Positions 13,263-22,810 of a stretch of 64,000 bases of DNA are shown one piece after another. Position numbers and translations under genes: made by a program. Within the stretch, counting starts at the first letter, position 1, and each line of letters begins with the position of its first letter. Below the pieces are notes generated by a model. It ran no database searches, was not told where the DNA came from, and saw only the letters and a list, made by a program, of their open reading frames with translations. The stretch is from an uncultured Bacteroidales bacterium. Its GTDB lineage: Bacteria; Bacteroidota; Bacteroidia; Bacteroidales; UBA932. The DNA lies in the NCBI GenBank assembly GCA_949296645.1, contig CASFPH010000008.1:1-64000 (forward strand). The letters are read 5' to 3'.

Positions 13263-13296
13263 CATATTATCATTTAACTATTTAAGGTATTTATTA

Positions 13297-13304
13297 TAAC
13301 TTTA
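13297..13304 (+). promoter_or_regulatory. -7 box of the methyltransferase promoter
   Basis: TAACTTTA, one mismatch from TAnnTTTG, 28 nt before the ATG at 13332. It lies back to back with the antiporter promoter. Confidence 0.4.
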
Positions 13305-13331
13305 CCGATTATTTTTATTTTTTGCATAGAA

Positions 13332-14264
13332 ATGTTATTGGAATCAACAACAGGCTGGAAAGATTACGAACTGATCGACTCGGGAGATTTTGAGAAACTC
13401 GAAAGATTCGGAAACTTCGTAATGGCACGTCCTGAACCGAAAGCTCTTTGGAAAAAATCACTGTCCGACAAAGAATGGAAAAATCTGGCACATACCAGAT
13501 TCGTAGCCGGCGCAGGATTCGGCAAATCCGGTAAAGAAGACAGCGGATCATGGACAATGCTGAAGAAAATGCCTGAACAATGGATGATAAAATACGACGG
13601 ACGCGGGACAGATCCGCATCCCGACTTCAGACTCAGACTCGGCCTTACATCATTCAAGCATGTAGGAGTATTCCCCGAACAGGCTCCGAACTGGGACTAC
13701 ATATACAACCAGACCCTGCGTATAGGAAAGAATACAGGAGGACGCACGAAACCTAAGGTTCTGAACCTGTTTGCATACACCGGTGCCGCATCACTGGCTG
13801 CACGATGCGCCGGTGCCGATACTACACATCTTGATTCGGTAAGGCAGGTAGTGACCTGGGCAAAAGGCAATATGGAACTCAGCGGTCTGGACAATATAAG
13901 ATGGGTAATCGAAGACGCCCTTAAATTTGTAAAAAGAGAAGCCAAAAGGGGAAACATGTACGACGGACTCATCCTAGACCCTCCTGCATATGGTCACGGT
14001 CCCGACGGGGAGAAATGGAAACTGGACGAATGTCTTTTCGAACTTCTATCCGAATGTTCGAAGATAGTCGCTTCCAGAAACAGCTTCACTGTCCTGAACC
14101 TCTATTCCAACGGATATTCCGCACTTTTAGGCAAAACGCTTGTAAAAACAGGATTCAATCTTAAGGAAAACAAAGACTGCATCATAGATTTCGGAGAACT
14201 CGTGCTGGAAGACAAATTCGAGAAGGCACTTCCTCTCAGCATATTCGTTCGCATAGCAAGATAA
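13332..14264 (+). CDS. RlmI/RlmK-like class I SAM-dependent methyltransferase
   Basis: This 310-residue Rossmann-fold methyltransferase has SAM-binding motif I in VLNLFAYTGAASLAA, the acidic LDSV strand end that contacts the SAM ribose, and catalytic motif IV LDPPAYGHG (the x-PP-Y form of RNA and DNA base methyltransferases). The arrangement resembles RlmI and the C-terminal half of RlmKL, which methylate 23S rRNA cytosine-5 or guanine-7. It lacks the PUA domain of RlmI, and its N-terminal 90 residues are distinct, so the exact RNA target is unknown. lgt follows 21 nt downstream and is probably co-transcribed. Confidence 0.8.
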   Translation: MLLESTTGWKDYELIDSGDFEKLERFGNFVMARPEPKALWKKSLSDKEWKNLAHTRFVAGAGFGKSGKEDSGSWTMLKKMPEQWMIKYDGRGTDPHPDFRLRLGLTSFKHVGVFPEQAPNWDYIYNQTLRIGKNTGGRTKPKVLNLFAYTGAASLAARCAGADTTHLDSVRQVVTWAKGNMELSGLDNIRWVIEDALKFVKREAKRGNMYDGLILDPPAYGHGPDGEKWKLDECLFELLSECSKIVASRNSFTVLNLYSNGYSALLGKTLVKTGFNLKENKDCIIDFGELVLEDKFEKALPLSIFVRIAR

Positions 14265-14285
14265 ATTCCAGACATAAGACAGAAA

Positions 14286-15149
14286 ATGAACACCTTCCTT
14301 TCAGTAACATGGAACATGGATCCTGCGATTTTCACGATAGGATCATTTGAAATCAGGTGGTATTCCCTGATGTTCGTAATCGCATTTTACCTCGGTCTCA
14401 AAATATTCACATGGTTTTTCAAAAGGGAAAACATATCCGACAAACTTATAGACCCTCTCTTTTATACAATGATAGCAGCCACCTTCATAGGCGCAAGGCT
14501 TGGACACTGCTTCTTTTATGAACCGGAATACTATCTGGCCAACCCGTCCGAAATACTCAAGGTATGGCACGGCGGACTTGCAAGCCACGGAGGAGCAATA
14601 GGAATACTGCTTGCCCTGTGGTGGTTCGTGAACAAATACGGTAAGAAATACGATTTCGACTACCTCTGGCTGCTGGACAGAATGGTAATAGTAATAGCTC
14701 TGGCCGGAGTATTCATAAGACTCGGCAACCTGTGCAATTCGGAGATTTACGGGGGTCCTACGGACCTTCCATGGGGATTCATATTCGTTAGGGCAGGAGA
14801 AACAATACCGAAACACCCTACTCAACTGTATGAGGCCCTTTCATATCTGCTGATTTTCATGGTGCTTATGGGTATTTACATAAAATACCTCCCGAAAATA
14901 AAAAGAGGATTCATATTCGGACTGTTTCTTGTTACGCTGTTCGGAGCCCGCTTCATAATAGAAAATATCAAAAACCCGCAGGTTGATTTTGAAGCGACAA
15001 TGAAATACAACATGGGACAGCTCCTCAGCATACCTTTCATAATAGCCGGTATCATCCTCATAATCTACTCCCTGAAACGTGGGAAACCGGCAATGATTGG
15101 ACATCAAGCGCCATACGTTTCCAAAAAGAATAAAAAAGATTCTAAATAA
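14286..15149 (+). CDS. lgt: Prolipoprotein diacylglyceryl transferase
   Basis: An inner-membrane enzyme that transfers diacylglycerol from phosphatidylglycerol to the lipobox Cys of prolipoproteins, the first step of lipoprotein maturation. The 287-residue protein has seven predicted helices and the signature region ARLGHCFFYEPEYYL, the GGLASHGGAIG segment (conserved His and Gly), the GVFIRLGNLCNSEIYG motif, and HPTQLYEAL. The C-terminal tail is Lys-rich and cytoplasmic. Many of the SusD-type and other lipoproteins encoded here would be substrates. A strong hairpin follows. Confidence 0.95.
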   Translation: MNTFLSVTWNMDPAIFTIGSFEIRWYSLMFVIAFYLGLKIFTWFFKRENISDKLIDPLFYTMIAATFIGARLGHCFFYEPEYYLANPSEILKVWHGGLASHGGAIGILLALWWFVNKYGKKYDFDYLWLLDRMVIVIALAGVFIRLGNLCNSEIYGGPTDLPWGFIFVRAGETIPKHPTQLYEALSYLLIFMVLMGIYIKYLPKIKRGFIFGLFLVTLFGARFIIENIKNPQVDFEATMKYNMGQLLSIPFIIAGIILIIYSLKRGKPAMIGHQAPYVSKKNKKDSK

Positions 15150-15154
15150 AAAAA

Positions 15155-15185
15155 GAAGAGGCTGCGTTATGAAAGCAGCCTCTTT
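15155..15185. terminator. Bidirectional terminator between lgt and the thioredoxin gene
   Basis: AAGAGGCTGC (15156-15165) pairs perfectly with GCAGCCTCTT (15175-15184) around a 9-nt loop, with A-runs upstream and T-runs downstream. It lies between convergent genes. Confidence 0.88.
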
Positions 15186-15204
15186 TCACTCATAATCAAA
15201 ATTA

Positions 15205-16332
15205 TTACATCATTCTGATAGCCCTTATTGCACCGTTCTTTGCACCTTCTTCTTCAGGAACAACAACATCCTTGTACTGTTCTACAACCTTCTTCAGATC
15301 TTCGGACGCCTTTGAAGTATAATCGTTCATGTCGCGGTAGTATTTTGCAAGAGCCGTTTCAGGAATACCTTTGATCATCGTAAACATCCTTTCGATATTT
15401 ACCCTTTCCTTATATGTGAAATCGTAGTATATCTTGTAGGCATTCAGAAGCTTGCCTACCTTTTCAAGATCTCCTGCCGCATAAGCCGTTGCGGTATTGC
15501 ATATCAACACTGACATCCTGTCTTCCGGAGCCATATATTTCAGTCTTTCGACCAAAGCTGCCACCTCATCTGCGGAAAACTCGGTTTTGCCGGCAAGATA
15601 ACTTCTCAATTTGTTGTATGTGGTATTTTTAAGGAGTTCCTTGATTTTGTCTCCATACATACGTACCGTACCTGGATAATCAGAAATGAACTTGTCATAT
15701 ACGATAGACGATTTCGCACGTGCCGCTTCCTGTATATAAGGCCACAACTCATCGGAATAGACCGAATATCCGAGATCATTCCAGAATTCTCCGAAAAACT
15801 CGTCCATTTTGGCAGTCATATAATTTTCTTTCAACGCCTCAAGATAAGCGATTGCGTCGTTTATATCCTTGCTTCCACGGTATTTTTCAAGAATTACTGA
15901 AGGTGATTTGGCCGGATCCATGGCTGCTTCTACACTCTTTATGAAATCTTCAAGTTCACCGCCGCCGACAACGCGACCGATTTCAGTACCGTCTGGATTG
16001 AGAATCAAAAATGTAGGGAATGCCGCAACTCCGTATTTTTCCATCAGCTGCACACCTTCTCCCTTTTCCATGTCTATCTTGATGCACACAAAGTTCTTGT
16101 TGAAGTACTTTCCGGCTTCTTTAGTCGTAAACACCTTGGTAGCCATGTATTTGCATGGGCCGCACCATGAAGTGTAGCAGTCCAGAAATACGACATTGGG
16201 ACCCTTTTTGTTGGCCTTGGCCTTGTCAAGAGCCTGCTGTAATGTTCCGTGTTCCCACTGAATACCTTCTTCCTGAGCATAAAGACCTACTGACAAAAGC
16301 AGGGTCATAGCAAACAATAAAAGTTTTTTCAT
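15205..16332 (-). CDS. Periplasmic thioredoxin-domain protein with long C-terminal helical region
   Basis: A signal peptide (about 1-20, ending LYAQ) is followed by a thioredoxin fold with the active site WCGPCK (Cys57, Cys60), and the cis-Pro in AAFPTFLIL. The N-terminal 140 residues resemble DsbD-gamma/Thioredoxin_7-type domains that act in periplasmic disulfide reduction. The remaining 230 residues are helical without a family I can name, and resemble the tails of other Bacteroidetes secreted thioredoxins. It is monocistronic between two hairpins. Oxidoreductase activity follows from the CxxC; the substrate is unknown. Confidence 0.8.
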   Translation of the reverse strand: MKKLLLFAMTLLLSVGLYAQEEGIQWEHGTLQQALDKAKANKKGPNVVFLDCYTSWCGPCKYMATKVFTTKEAGKYFNKNFVCIKIDMEKGEGVQLMEKYGVAAFPTFLILNPDGTEIGRVVGGGELEDFIKSVEAAMDPAKSPSVILEKYRGSKDINDAIAYLEALKENYMTAKMDEFFGEFWNDLGYSVYSDELWPYIQEAARAKSSIVYDKFISDYPGTVRMYGDKIKELLKNTTYNKLRSYLAGKTEFSADEVAALVERLKYMAPEDRMSVLICNTATAYAAGDLEKVGKLLNAYKIYYDFTYKERVNIERMFTMIKGIPETALAKYYRDMNDYTSKASEDLKKVVEQYKDVVVPEEEGAKNGAIRAIRMM

Positions 16333-16439
16333 CTCTTTTTATTTATTTTTTATTTGTTGGTAATTTGAAGTTCGATTCCGATTGCGTTGAGAACGCGCAA
16401 AAATCATTCCACAAAACCTCGTGGAATATGGAAAAAAGA

Positions 16440-16468
16440 AAGGGCCGTGTCATATTTGACACAGCCCT
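16440..16468 (-). terminator. Terminator of the sigma-FecR-SusCD operon
   Basis: AGGGCCGTGTCA and TGACACAGCCCT pair around a short loop, with one unpaired base in each arm. On the minus strand the hairpin is followed by CTTTCTTTTTT. It belongs to a recurring GGGCTGTGTC-type hairpin family in this window. Confidence 0.8.
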
Positions 16469-16580
16469 GACTGTTAAAATAAACTGCAAGCCGAGAGCAA
16501 AAGCAAAGTTTACTTTGATTATGCCGAGGCGCAGCGTTTATAATAGATATAATCTAAAATAATATCATGCTGTAAAATTT

Positions 16581-18128
16581 CTATTTGCTGTTGCTCCAAG
16601 GAGTAGTATCAAGCTCTATACCCCACTGAGGATTCCACTTCAGGACAGCATTTCTGATAGGCAGGATAAAGTAATCCGAATCTACCTCTGCAGTGTAAGT
16701 CTGACCTTCCACAACATGAGTTATGCTTTGCTTGCACCATGATTTTCCGGTATCAAGAACGAAACGTTTCAGGTCGAAGAATCTCTTAGGTGAACCTACA
16801 GGCAATTCACGCCTTCTTTCGTTTACGATTTCCTGCATAACCTTGTCAGGATCGGATTCCGTAAAGGTAGTGAACCCTGGTTTCATTCTGAACTTTCTGA
16901 GATAGTTCAGGTCCGCTACGGCGAGGTCCGCCTGATTTGTCCTTGCATATCCTTCTGCTCTCATAAGGAGGATTTCAGGATAAGAGAAACCGCATGTCTG
17001 GGCTACCTTTGTCTGGTAATTAAGCACTTTTCTGCCGTCATCATATGTTACACCACCATCCGTTGTCTTGTAACCGTTATACTCGAAGAACAGATACTCG
17101 CGTCTCAGGTCGTATGCTTCATCGAACAGAGCAAGAAACTCTGCTGAAGGATAAGCGTCGGCTGAAGGAGCGTTGGCTGTCTTTCTGTACAGACATATCT
17201 CACGATTGTATGATGCCGTTACAGGATCTTCACCCTGGGAAGTATTGATTGATGATGTATATTTGTTATCCGGATCTTCCGCTACCTTATCTGCATCAGC
17301 CCAAGAGAACAGGTTCATGTCATAGAACAGATTGTCCATGCCGCCGTTCTGCGAAGCAGCCATTGTAAGACAACGGTTTGCATAGTAGGCTACGCTGTCA
17401 TAGTTTCTGGTGAAAAGATGATAGAATGCAAGGAAAGCGTTTGCCTGAACTTTTCCGAACCTCGTATTTGAAGCGGCAATGTCAGGAAGATTGTCATAAT
17501 GTGTATGGATATCTGACAGAACCCTGTCGAATACCTGCTGCTGGGTAGACAGATCTTCCATCGCACCCATCACATCGCTCTGTGTTCTGTAAGGGATGGT
17601 CTTGGCAGAATTGTCCTGACCCGGTTTGTATACCGGACCGTATCCGAGAGTAGCATAGAAATATGTCCATGCACGGGCTACGGTAGCCTGAGCTACGATT
17701 TCGTCTGCTTCTTCAGCAACATCATCGGTCCTTACCGAATTGACTCCGTCTATGCAGGCATTGAAATACTGTGCCTGTCTATATGTACCCCAGTTCCAAT
17801 AATAGTCCTGATTGTCCGGATTACCGTAAGGCTGTTTGAAAATATGGGCGAAATAACAGTCTATGTTAGGATGACCGTCGTACCATGCAAACTTTGCCTG
17901 ATTGTCCGACAATTCCAGATCATCTGTAAGATACATGAGGACATTACCCCTGTTGTTGTTCTGGTATGTCCAGCTTATAGTATTGGTATTGTTCAGCAGC
18001 CTGTCGAATGAAGCGACATCACCCTTCTCCGGAATAAGCTTTCCTGCAGGCTTTATATCCAGGAATTTGGCACATGAACCCAATGTCATGACCGATGCTG
18101 CAAGTAAAATGTATTTTGTAATTTTCAT
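16581..18128 (-). CDS. SusD/RagB-type substrate-binding outer membrane lipoprotein
   Basis: The lipobox LGSCAKFLD (Cys19) and the following FLDIKPAGKLIP are typical SusD N-termini. The 515-residue helical body carries TPR-like repeats and the RAEGYARTNQADLAVADLNYLRKFR and NERRRELPVGSPKRFFDLKRF segments conserved near SusD C-termini. It would sit as a lid on the SusC protein encoded 21 nt upstream and pass ligand to it. It is the last gene of an operon controlled by an ECF sigma/FecR pair. No enzyme is adjacent, so the cargo (glycan, peptide or other) cannot be told. Confidence 0.92.
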   Translation of the reverse strand: MKITKYILLAASVMTLGSCAKFLDIKPAGKLIPEKGDVASFDRLLNNTNTISWTYQNNNRGNVLMYLTDDLELSDNQAKFAWYDGHPNIDCYFAHIFKQPYGNPDNQDYYWNWGTYRQAQYFNACIDGVNSVRTDDVAEEADEIVAQATVARAWTYFYATLGYGPVYKPGQDNSAKTIPYRTQSDVMGAMEDLSTQQQVFDRVLSDIHTHYDNLPDIAASNTRFGKVQANAFLAFYHLFTRNYDSVAYYANRCLTMAASQNGGMDNLFYDMNLFSWADADKVAEDPDNKYTSSINTSQGEDPVTASYNREICLYRKTANAPSADAYPSAEFLALFDEAYDLRREYLFFEYNGYKTTDGGVTYDDGRKVLNYQTKVAQTCGFSYPEILLMRAEGYARTNQADLAVADLNYLRKFRMKPGFTTFTESDPDKVMQEIVNERRRELPVGSPKRFFDLKRFVLDTGKSWCKQSITHVVEGQTYTAEVDSDYFILPIRNAVLKWNPQWGIELDTTPWSNSK

Positions 18129-18149
18129 AATTTTCTTTCTTTTTATTGA

Positions 18150-21100
18150 TTACAAATTGATCTGCACACCGAAATAGAACTCTGGTCTCAATGGAAGCGA
18201 TGCGAATGCCTGATTGGTCATGGCGCCGGTTCCGCCGCCTGTGTTAAGTTCCATTACTTCAGGATCGATATCAACTCCTTTGGCTGTAATATAGAAGAGG
18301 TTCCTTGTCTGGAAATAGAATTTCAGATTTGAAAGACCGATCTTCTTCACAGCTTTCTGAGGAAGATTGTAAGAGAAGGTAAGATCACGGAGTTTCACAT
18401 AATTTGCTGATCCAATAAGATGGTCACTGTACGGATAATAGAACATATCCATATTCCATGATTTCAACTTAGGATAGATCGTATATGCTTCATCACCCGG
18501 TTCTCTCCATCTCTGGCCTACATACCTGTTGTTGTAGTTGGAACCTACGAAAGCATCCTTCCTGTATTTGGCACCGAATTTACCGATAAACATTATAGAA
18601 GCCTCGAAATTACCGAATTTGAAACTGTTGGTCCAGCTCATATCCAATGGAGGTCTTGATGTTCCCAGATATATTGCATCTGCAGCTTCCAGGCTACCGC
18701 CTGCTACTTCTTCACCGGCAGCGTTGAAGTAAAGTGCCGTACCGGTTTCATCGATTCTTGAGAAACGTGCACCCCAGAAACCGTCCATAGGATAACCTTC
18801 AACGAGAAGTCCGGTTGCTCTTGCATATGAAGTGAAGTAAGATCTTGCTATATTGTATTTAAGCACCTTACTTGTATTGTAGCTGGCGATAAGGTTACTG
18901 TTCCATACAAAATTAGGATTTCTTATTATGTCACCTCCCAAAGTCACTTCGAAACCGGTATTTCTCAATGAACCAACGTTCTGAGTCAAAGAAGAAGTAC
19001 CTGTAGTTTCATCGACTTCGTCGCTGGCAATCAGGTCGGTTGAAAGTTTATTATAAAAATCAACTGTAGCATTCAAACGGTTGTTGAACATACTCAAATC
19101 GAAAGCAACGTCGACGATCTGGGTTCTTTCCCATCTCAACTGGTTGTTAGGATATGAAGATATTCCGTATGATACACCGCCCATGGTTTCATCGTAGCTG
19201 CCTACGTTCAGAATCAGATAAGGCGTATTGTTCAGTGATATGTTACCGTTTATACCATAAGATGCACGAAGGTAAAGTCTGTCAACCACATCTTTTGCAC
19301 CTGCGAAGAAATCTTCTTCTGAAATCTTCCATGTACCACCGACTGACCATGTAGGTTTGTACCTGAACTTAGGGTCGGTACCGAAGAAGTTGGTAAGGTC
19401 GAGACGGATACTTCCGTTGAGGATATACTTGTTCATAAGTTCATATGAAGCATTACCGTACCATGAAACGAACCTGTTGTCGCGGACAGCATAATTGGAA
19501 CCCATTGAAACTGATGAAAGGTTGGTAGGTTTTCTTCCGAAAAGCATGTCACCTGACATATTGTTCGCATTTTTGTTGTAGTCCAGTGCATTGAATCCTG
19601 AATTGTAGGAAGCGGAAACAGAGTTGTAACCTACCCTTGAAGGCATGTAAACTGTTTCATATGTATCCTTGCTTATTTCAGTACCGAGCATTGCAGTGAT
19701 ACGGTGCTTGTCATTGTTGAAAGACTGGTTGTAGTTCAACTGTCCTCTGAGTACCCATGTATCAATGGTTCCTCTGTTTTCGGTTATCATACCTCCTTCA
19801 GGAAGATAGTGCACTGTAGGGTTGGTCTGTGACGTAGCATCGTTGTATGCAGTCCTCATCTTGAAGGATTCTCCGTCATAAACTGTTCTTGAACCGTTTG
19901 AACCTTTCACCCATGATCCACCGAAGCTACCGGTCAACCATTTGGTAAACTTGACGTTCATGTCACCGCCGAGTCTTATCTGAAGATTGTTGGTAGTAGT
20001 CATGTTCAGCGGAAGATCGGTTTCAGGATGATAGGAAACTGATTTCATTCCTGGATATGTATGATATGTTTCAAGTCTTCTCTGACCTACTGGTTCCCAA
20101 GAAATAGCATTTCCGTTATCGTCATACATGCTCGTATAAGGAAAGATCTTCGAGTCGAAAGAAGTGTAGCTTTCGATGGTTTCAACAGTCGAATAGTCTT
20201 TGTTGTAGGTTATGTTGGCAAGAAGCCTGAAATTGAACCAGTCAACAGGTGACCATGTATTGTTGATATCGAAAATCATGCTGGTGTTCTTGTTGTTCGG
20301 AAGATTGTCGAATTCTTCAGCGTATCTCATTGATGCGGTAAACTGATTCTTTTCGGTTCCGCTCATGAGGCTGACGTTATGCTGATGAGACTGCTTAGGT
20401 CTGAGGAGATATTTCTGGATTTCATCGAGCACGTTGTTGTTCTTCAACTGTTCGATCATTGCCTCTCCGTCACTCCTTGACATGAGACCGTTATCCATGG
20501 CCATCAGGATATACTGATAATCGGACATCAGATAATATCCGTTATAGTCACTGTAGAAGCCGTTAGGGCCTTCATTGTAAAGCTGAAGTTCAGCATCCAT
20601 ATAATCCTCAACAGATGCCATATGCAAATCGTCGAGGTCAGGTTTCAAGGTTACACTGTATCTTCCCTTGTAGCTTACGCTGAAAGTACCTTCCTTGGCT
20701 TTCTTTGTCGTAACGACAATCACACCGTTTGATGCACGCGAACCATATATGGAAGCTGCAACGGCATCCTTAAGTACGGTTACGTTTTCGATTATGTCAG
20801 GGTTGATTGATTCAAGGCCGAGACCTTCACCGATAAGAGGATATCCGTCGACAACAATCAGAGGAGTCTTCACACCGCTGATGGTGGAGACACCACGGAT
20901 TTCTATGTCGCCGTCCTTTGTCAGTACGACACCGGCTGACTGACCTTCAAGAACACTTTTTACGTCAGCCTGCAGTTTGTTCTGGATTTTTTCGGAAGAA
21001 ACCACTGAGAACGAACCTGTAGCCCTTTCCCTTGACAGTGTCTGGTAACCTGTAACCACCACGTCTTCAAGTGCTACGACATCTGCTGCCATGGAAAGCT

Positions 21101-21647
21101 CTATCATCTGACGTCCGTTTACAGGCACCTCAAGGCTTTTCATACCCATAGAGGTTACGTCAAGTATCGCAGTCGAAGGAACAGAAGCCATAGAAAAGGA
21201 TCCGTCAGCTTCGGTAACAGCATATTTGTCGCTGTTCCTTACCTTTATCACAACGCCAGGCACCGGTTCGCCGAACTCGTCCCTTACAACACCTTTTACA
21301 GGAATCACTTTCTGTGCAGGCACTGAGCCGGCCATATTTGCCGGGGCGAGGATAACCTGTTTGCCCTTTATCTCGAAAACGATACCGCGACCCTCGAACA
21401 GTCTGTTAAGGGCCGTTTCAATACCGGTTGATTTGTATTCGAAGTCAACCTTCTGTTCGATTTCCTTAAGAACATTGGAATATGCGAATTCATACCCAGT
21501 CTGCTCGGTAATTTCGGTCAGAATGTCCGAAATACGAGTATTCTTAAAGCTTAAATTCAATGATTGTGCATTCAGAGTAACGCACAAAAAGAGTAAAACG
21601 GACACTGTTATGCCGCGCTTTAGAATTTTGGTTAATAAATTACTCAT
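18150..21647 (-). CDS. SusC/RagA-type TonB-dependent transporter with STN signalling domain
   Basis: The order over 1165 residues is signal peptide (about 1-27), STN (secretin/TonB short N-terminal) domain (about 30-105), CarboxypepD_reg-like domain (about 115-205), TonB-box segment ALEDVVVTGYQ, plug (about 205-320, with LKDAVAASIYGSRASNGVIVV), then a 22-strand-type barrel ending FYFGVQINL. The STN domain is the hallmark of SusC proteins that report ligand occupancy to a FecR anti-sigma factor, and a FecR gene lies directly upstream. It pairs with the downstream SusD. This is the only SusC here with an STN domain, so it is the only one expected to be trans-envelope signalling. Confidence 0.95.
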   Translation of the reverse strand: MSNLLTKILKRGITVSVLLFLCVTLNAQSLNLSFKNTRISDILTEITEQTGYEFAYSNVLKEIEQKVDFEYKSTGIETALNRLFEGRGIVFEIKGKQVILAPANMAGSVPAQKVIPVKGVVRDEFGEPVPGVVIKVRNSDKYAVTEADGSFSMASVPSTAILDVTSMGMKSLEVPVNGRQMIELSMAADVVALEDVVVTGYQTLSRERATGSFSVVSSEKIQNKLQADVKSVLEGQSAGVVLTKDGDIEIRGVSTISGVKTPLIVVDGYPLIGEGLGLESINPDIIENVTVLKDAVAASIYGSRASNGVIVVTTKKAKEGTFSVSYKGRYSVTLKPDLDDLHMASVEDYMDAELQLYNEGPNGFYSDYNGYYLMSDYQYILMAMDNGLMSRSDGEAMIEQLKNNNVLDEIQKYLLRPKQSHQHNVSLMSGTEKNQFTASMRYAEEFDNLPNNKNTSMIFDINNTWSPVDWFNFRLLANITYNKDYSTVETIESYTSFDSKIFPYTSMYDDNGNAISWEPVGQRRLETYHTYPGMKSVSYHPETDLPLNMTTTNNLQIRLGGDMNVKFTKWLTGSFGGSWVKGSNGSRTVYDGESFKMRTAYNDATSQTNPTVHYLPEGGMITENRGTIDTWVLRGQLNYNQSFNNDKHRITAMLGTEISKDTYETVYMPSRVGYNSVSASYNSGFNALDYNKNANNMSGDMLFGRKPTNLSSVSMGSNYAVRDNRFVSWYGNASYELMNKYILNGSIRLDLTNFFGTDPKFRYKPTWSVGGTWKISEEDFFAGAKDVVDRLYLRASYGINGNISLNNTPYLILNVGSYDETMGGVSYGISSYPNNQLRWERTQIVDVAFDLSMFNNRLNATVDFYNKLSTDLIASDEVDETTGTSSLTQNVGSLRNTGFEVTLGGDIIRNPNFVWNSNLIASYNTSKVLKYNIARSYFTSYARATGLLVEGYPMDGFWGARFSRIDETGTALYFNAAGEEVAGGSLEAADAIYLGTSRPPLDMSWTNSFKFGNFEASIMFIGKFGAKYRKDAFVGSNYNNRYVGQRWREPGDEAYTIYPKLKSWNMDMFYYPYSDHLIGSANYVKLRDLTFSYNLPQKAVKKIGLSNLKFYFQTRNLFYITAKGVDIDPEVMELNTGGGTGAMTNQAFASLPLRPEFYFGVQINL

Positions 21648-21736
21648 ATAATTTTTAATTAGGTTTTGAAAGTAGAACAGAACCTGTCACCTCCACCCTA
21701 AAAAAACGAGTAACAAAATTTACAGAAAAACTTAAC

Positions 21737-22810
21737 TTATCTGCTGGAAATCGTAACGACATTCTCCTTTATCTCATATTCGATAGGAGTGCAATAATGC
21801 AGAATCTCCATAATCTGTGTTATGGATTCCGATCTGAAAGACGCCGTTATATTATATTTGAATACTGAATCATCCTTGACAATGAATCTGGTACCATGCC
21901 ATCTCTCCAGTTTCTTCAGGACATCTTCCATAGGTTCGGCCTTGAACTTGAGCCTGCCTTCCGTCCAAAGTTTTTCGTCTTTCGGTTCATTGTTAACGAG
22001 AACAGGCAGCTTTCCATCGGTTATCTCATAAATCTCGTTCGGCCTGACTTCGGTCACATGGTCCACACCTGCCGACGAATCGGTTATCAGGCTTATCTTA
22101 CCAGAATACAATGCGGCATATGACTTGTCATCATTGTCATAAGCCCGGAGATTGAATTCAGTTCCTGTAACTTCAACCTTGAAATTCTTCGGAGTCTCCA
22201 CTATCATCGGCATGTCGGCATTTTTCCTCACTGAAAAATATGCCTCTCCGGAAAGCAGTACCCTTCTTTTTCCACCTGTAAACTTAACAGGATATGATAT
22301 TTTCGTATCGGAATTCAGATAAACTTCACTGCTGTCCGGAAGTATGACCTTGGCCTTTGCCCCTTTCACTGCATATACCTCCATCTTCTGCTCGGAAGGC
22401 AAAATATTCAGGTACTCCTCAACATTATCCATATAAGCATACCTGAGTTCCATGGCCTCCATAATCTTCATATTGCTGTTCCTGTCATAGAATATATACA
22501 ACACGGAACACAACAGAAGAAACATCGCCGCATATGAGGTTATCCTGTAGAAATTCAATTTACGGACAGTATTCGGGCCAGCCTCCCGTTTCGGAAGTGA
22601 GGATATTATGGATTTCATCTCCTTCCACTCTTCCCTGCTTGCACGTTCATCGGACAGTGATCCTGCAGACACAATGTTTTTCAGGACACAATAATAATTC
22701 TCATTGTCGGATGAACTCTTTATCCATCCGACAACCTCTTCGGCTTCTCTTCCGGCAAGCTCGCCTTTTATGAATCTTATGATTTGTGATTTTTTCATAC
22801 TTCTTAACAT
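21737..22810 (-). CDS. FecR-type anti-sigma factor
   Basis: This 357-residue inner-membrane regulator has an N-terminal cytoplasmic anti-sigma part (about 1-85), one transmembrane helix (about 88-107), a periplasmic FecR domain (KAKVILPDSSEVYLNSDTKI onward, about 150-250) and a C-terminal DUF4974/STN-like domain (KAEPMEDVLKKLERW, about 290-355). It holds the ECF sigma factor until the STN domain of the cognate SusC signals ligand. Its start overlaps the end of the sigma gene by 7 nt (an ATG at 22798 is an alternative). SusC begins 89 nt downstream. Confidence 0.93.
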   Translation of the reverse strand: MLRSMKKSQIIRFIKGELAGREAEEVVGWIKSSSDNENYYCVLKNIVSAGSLSDERASREEWKEMKSIISSLPKREAGPNTVRKLNFYRITSYAAMFLLLCSVLYIFYDRNSNMKIMEAMELRYAYMDNVEEYLNILPSEQKMEVYAVKGAKAKVILPDSSEVYLNSDTKISYPVKFTGGKRRVLLSGEAYFSVRKNADMPMIVETPKNFKVEVTGTEFNLRAYDNDDKSYAALYSGKISLITDSSAGVDHVTEVRPNEIYEITDGKLPVLVNNEPKDEKLWTEGRLKFKAEPMEDVLKKLERWHGTRFIVKDDSVFKYNITASFRSESITQIMEILHYCTPIEYEIKENVVTISSR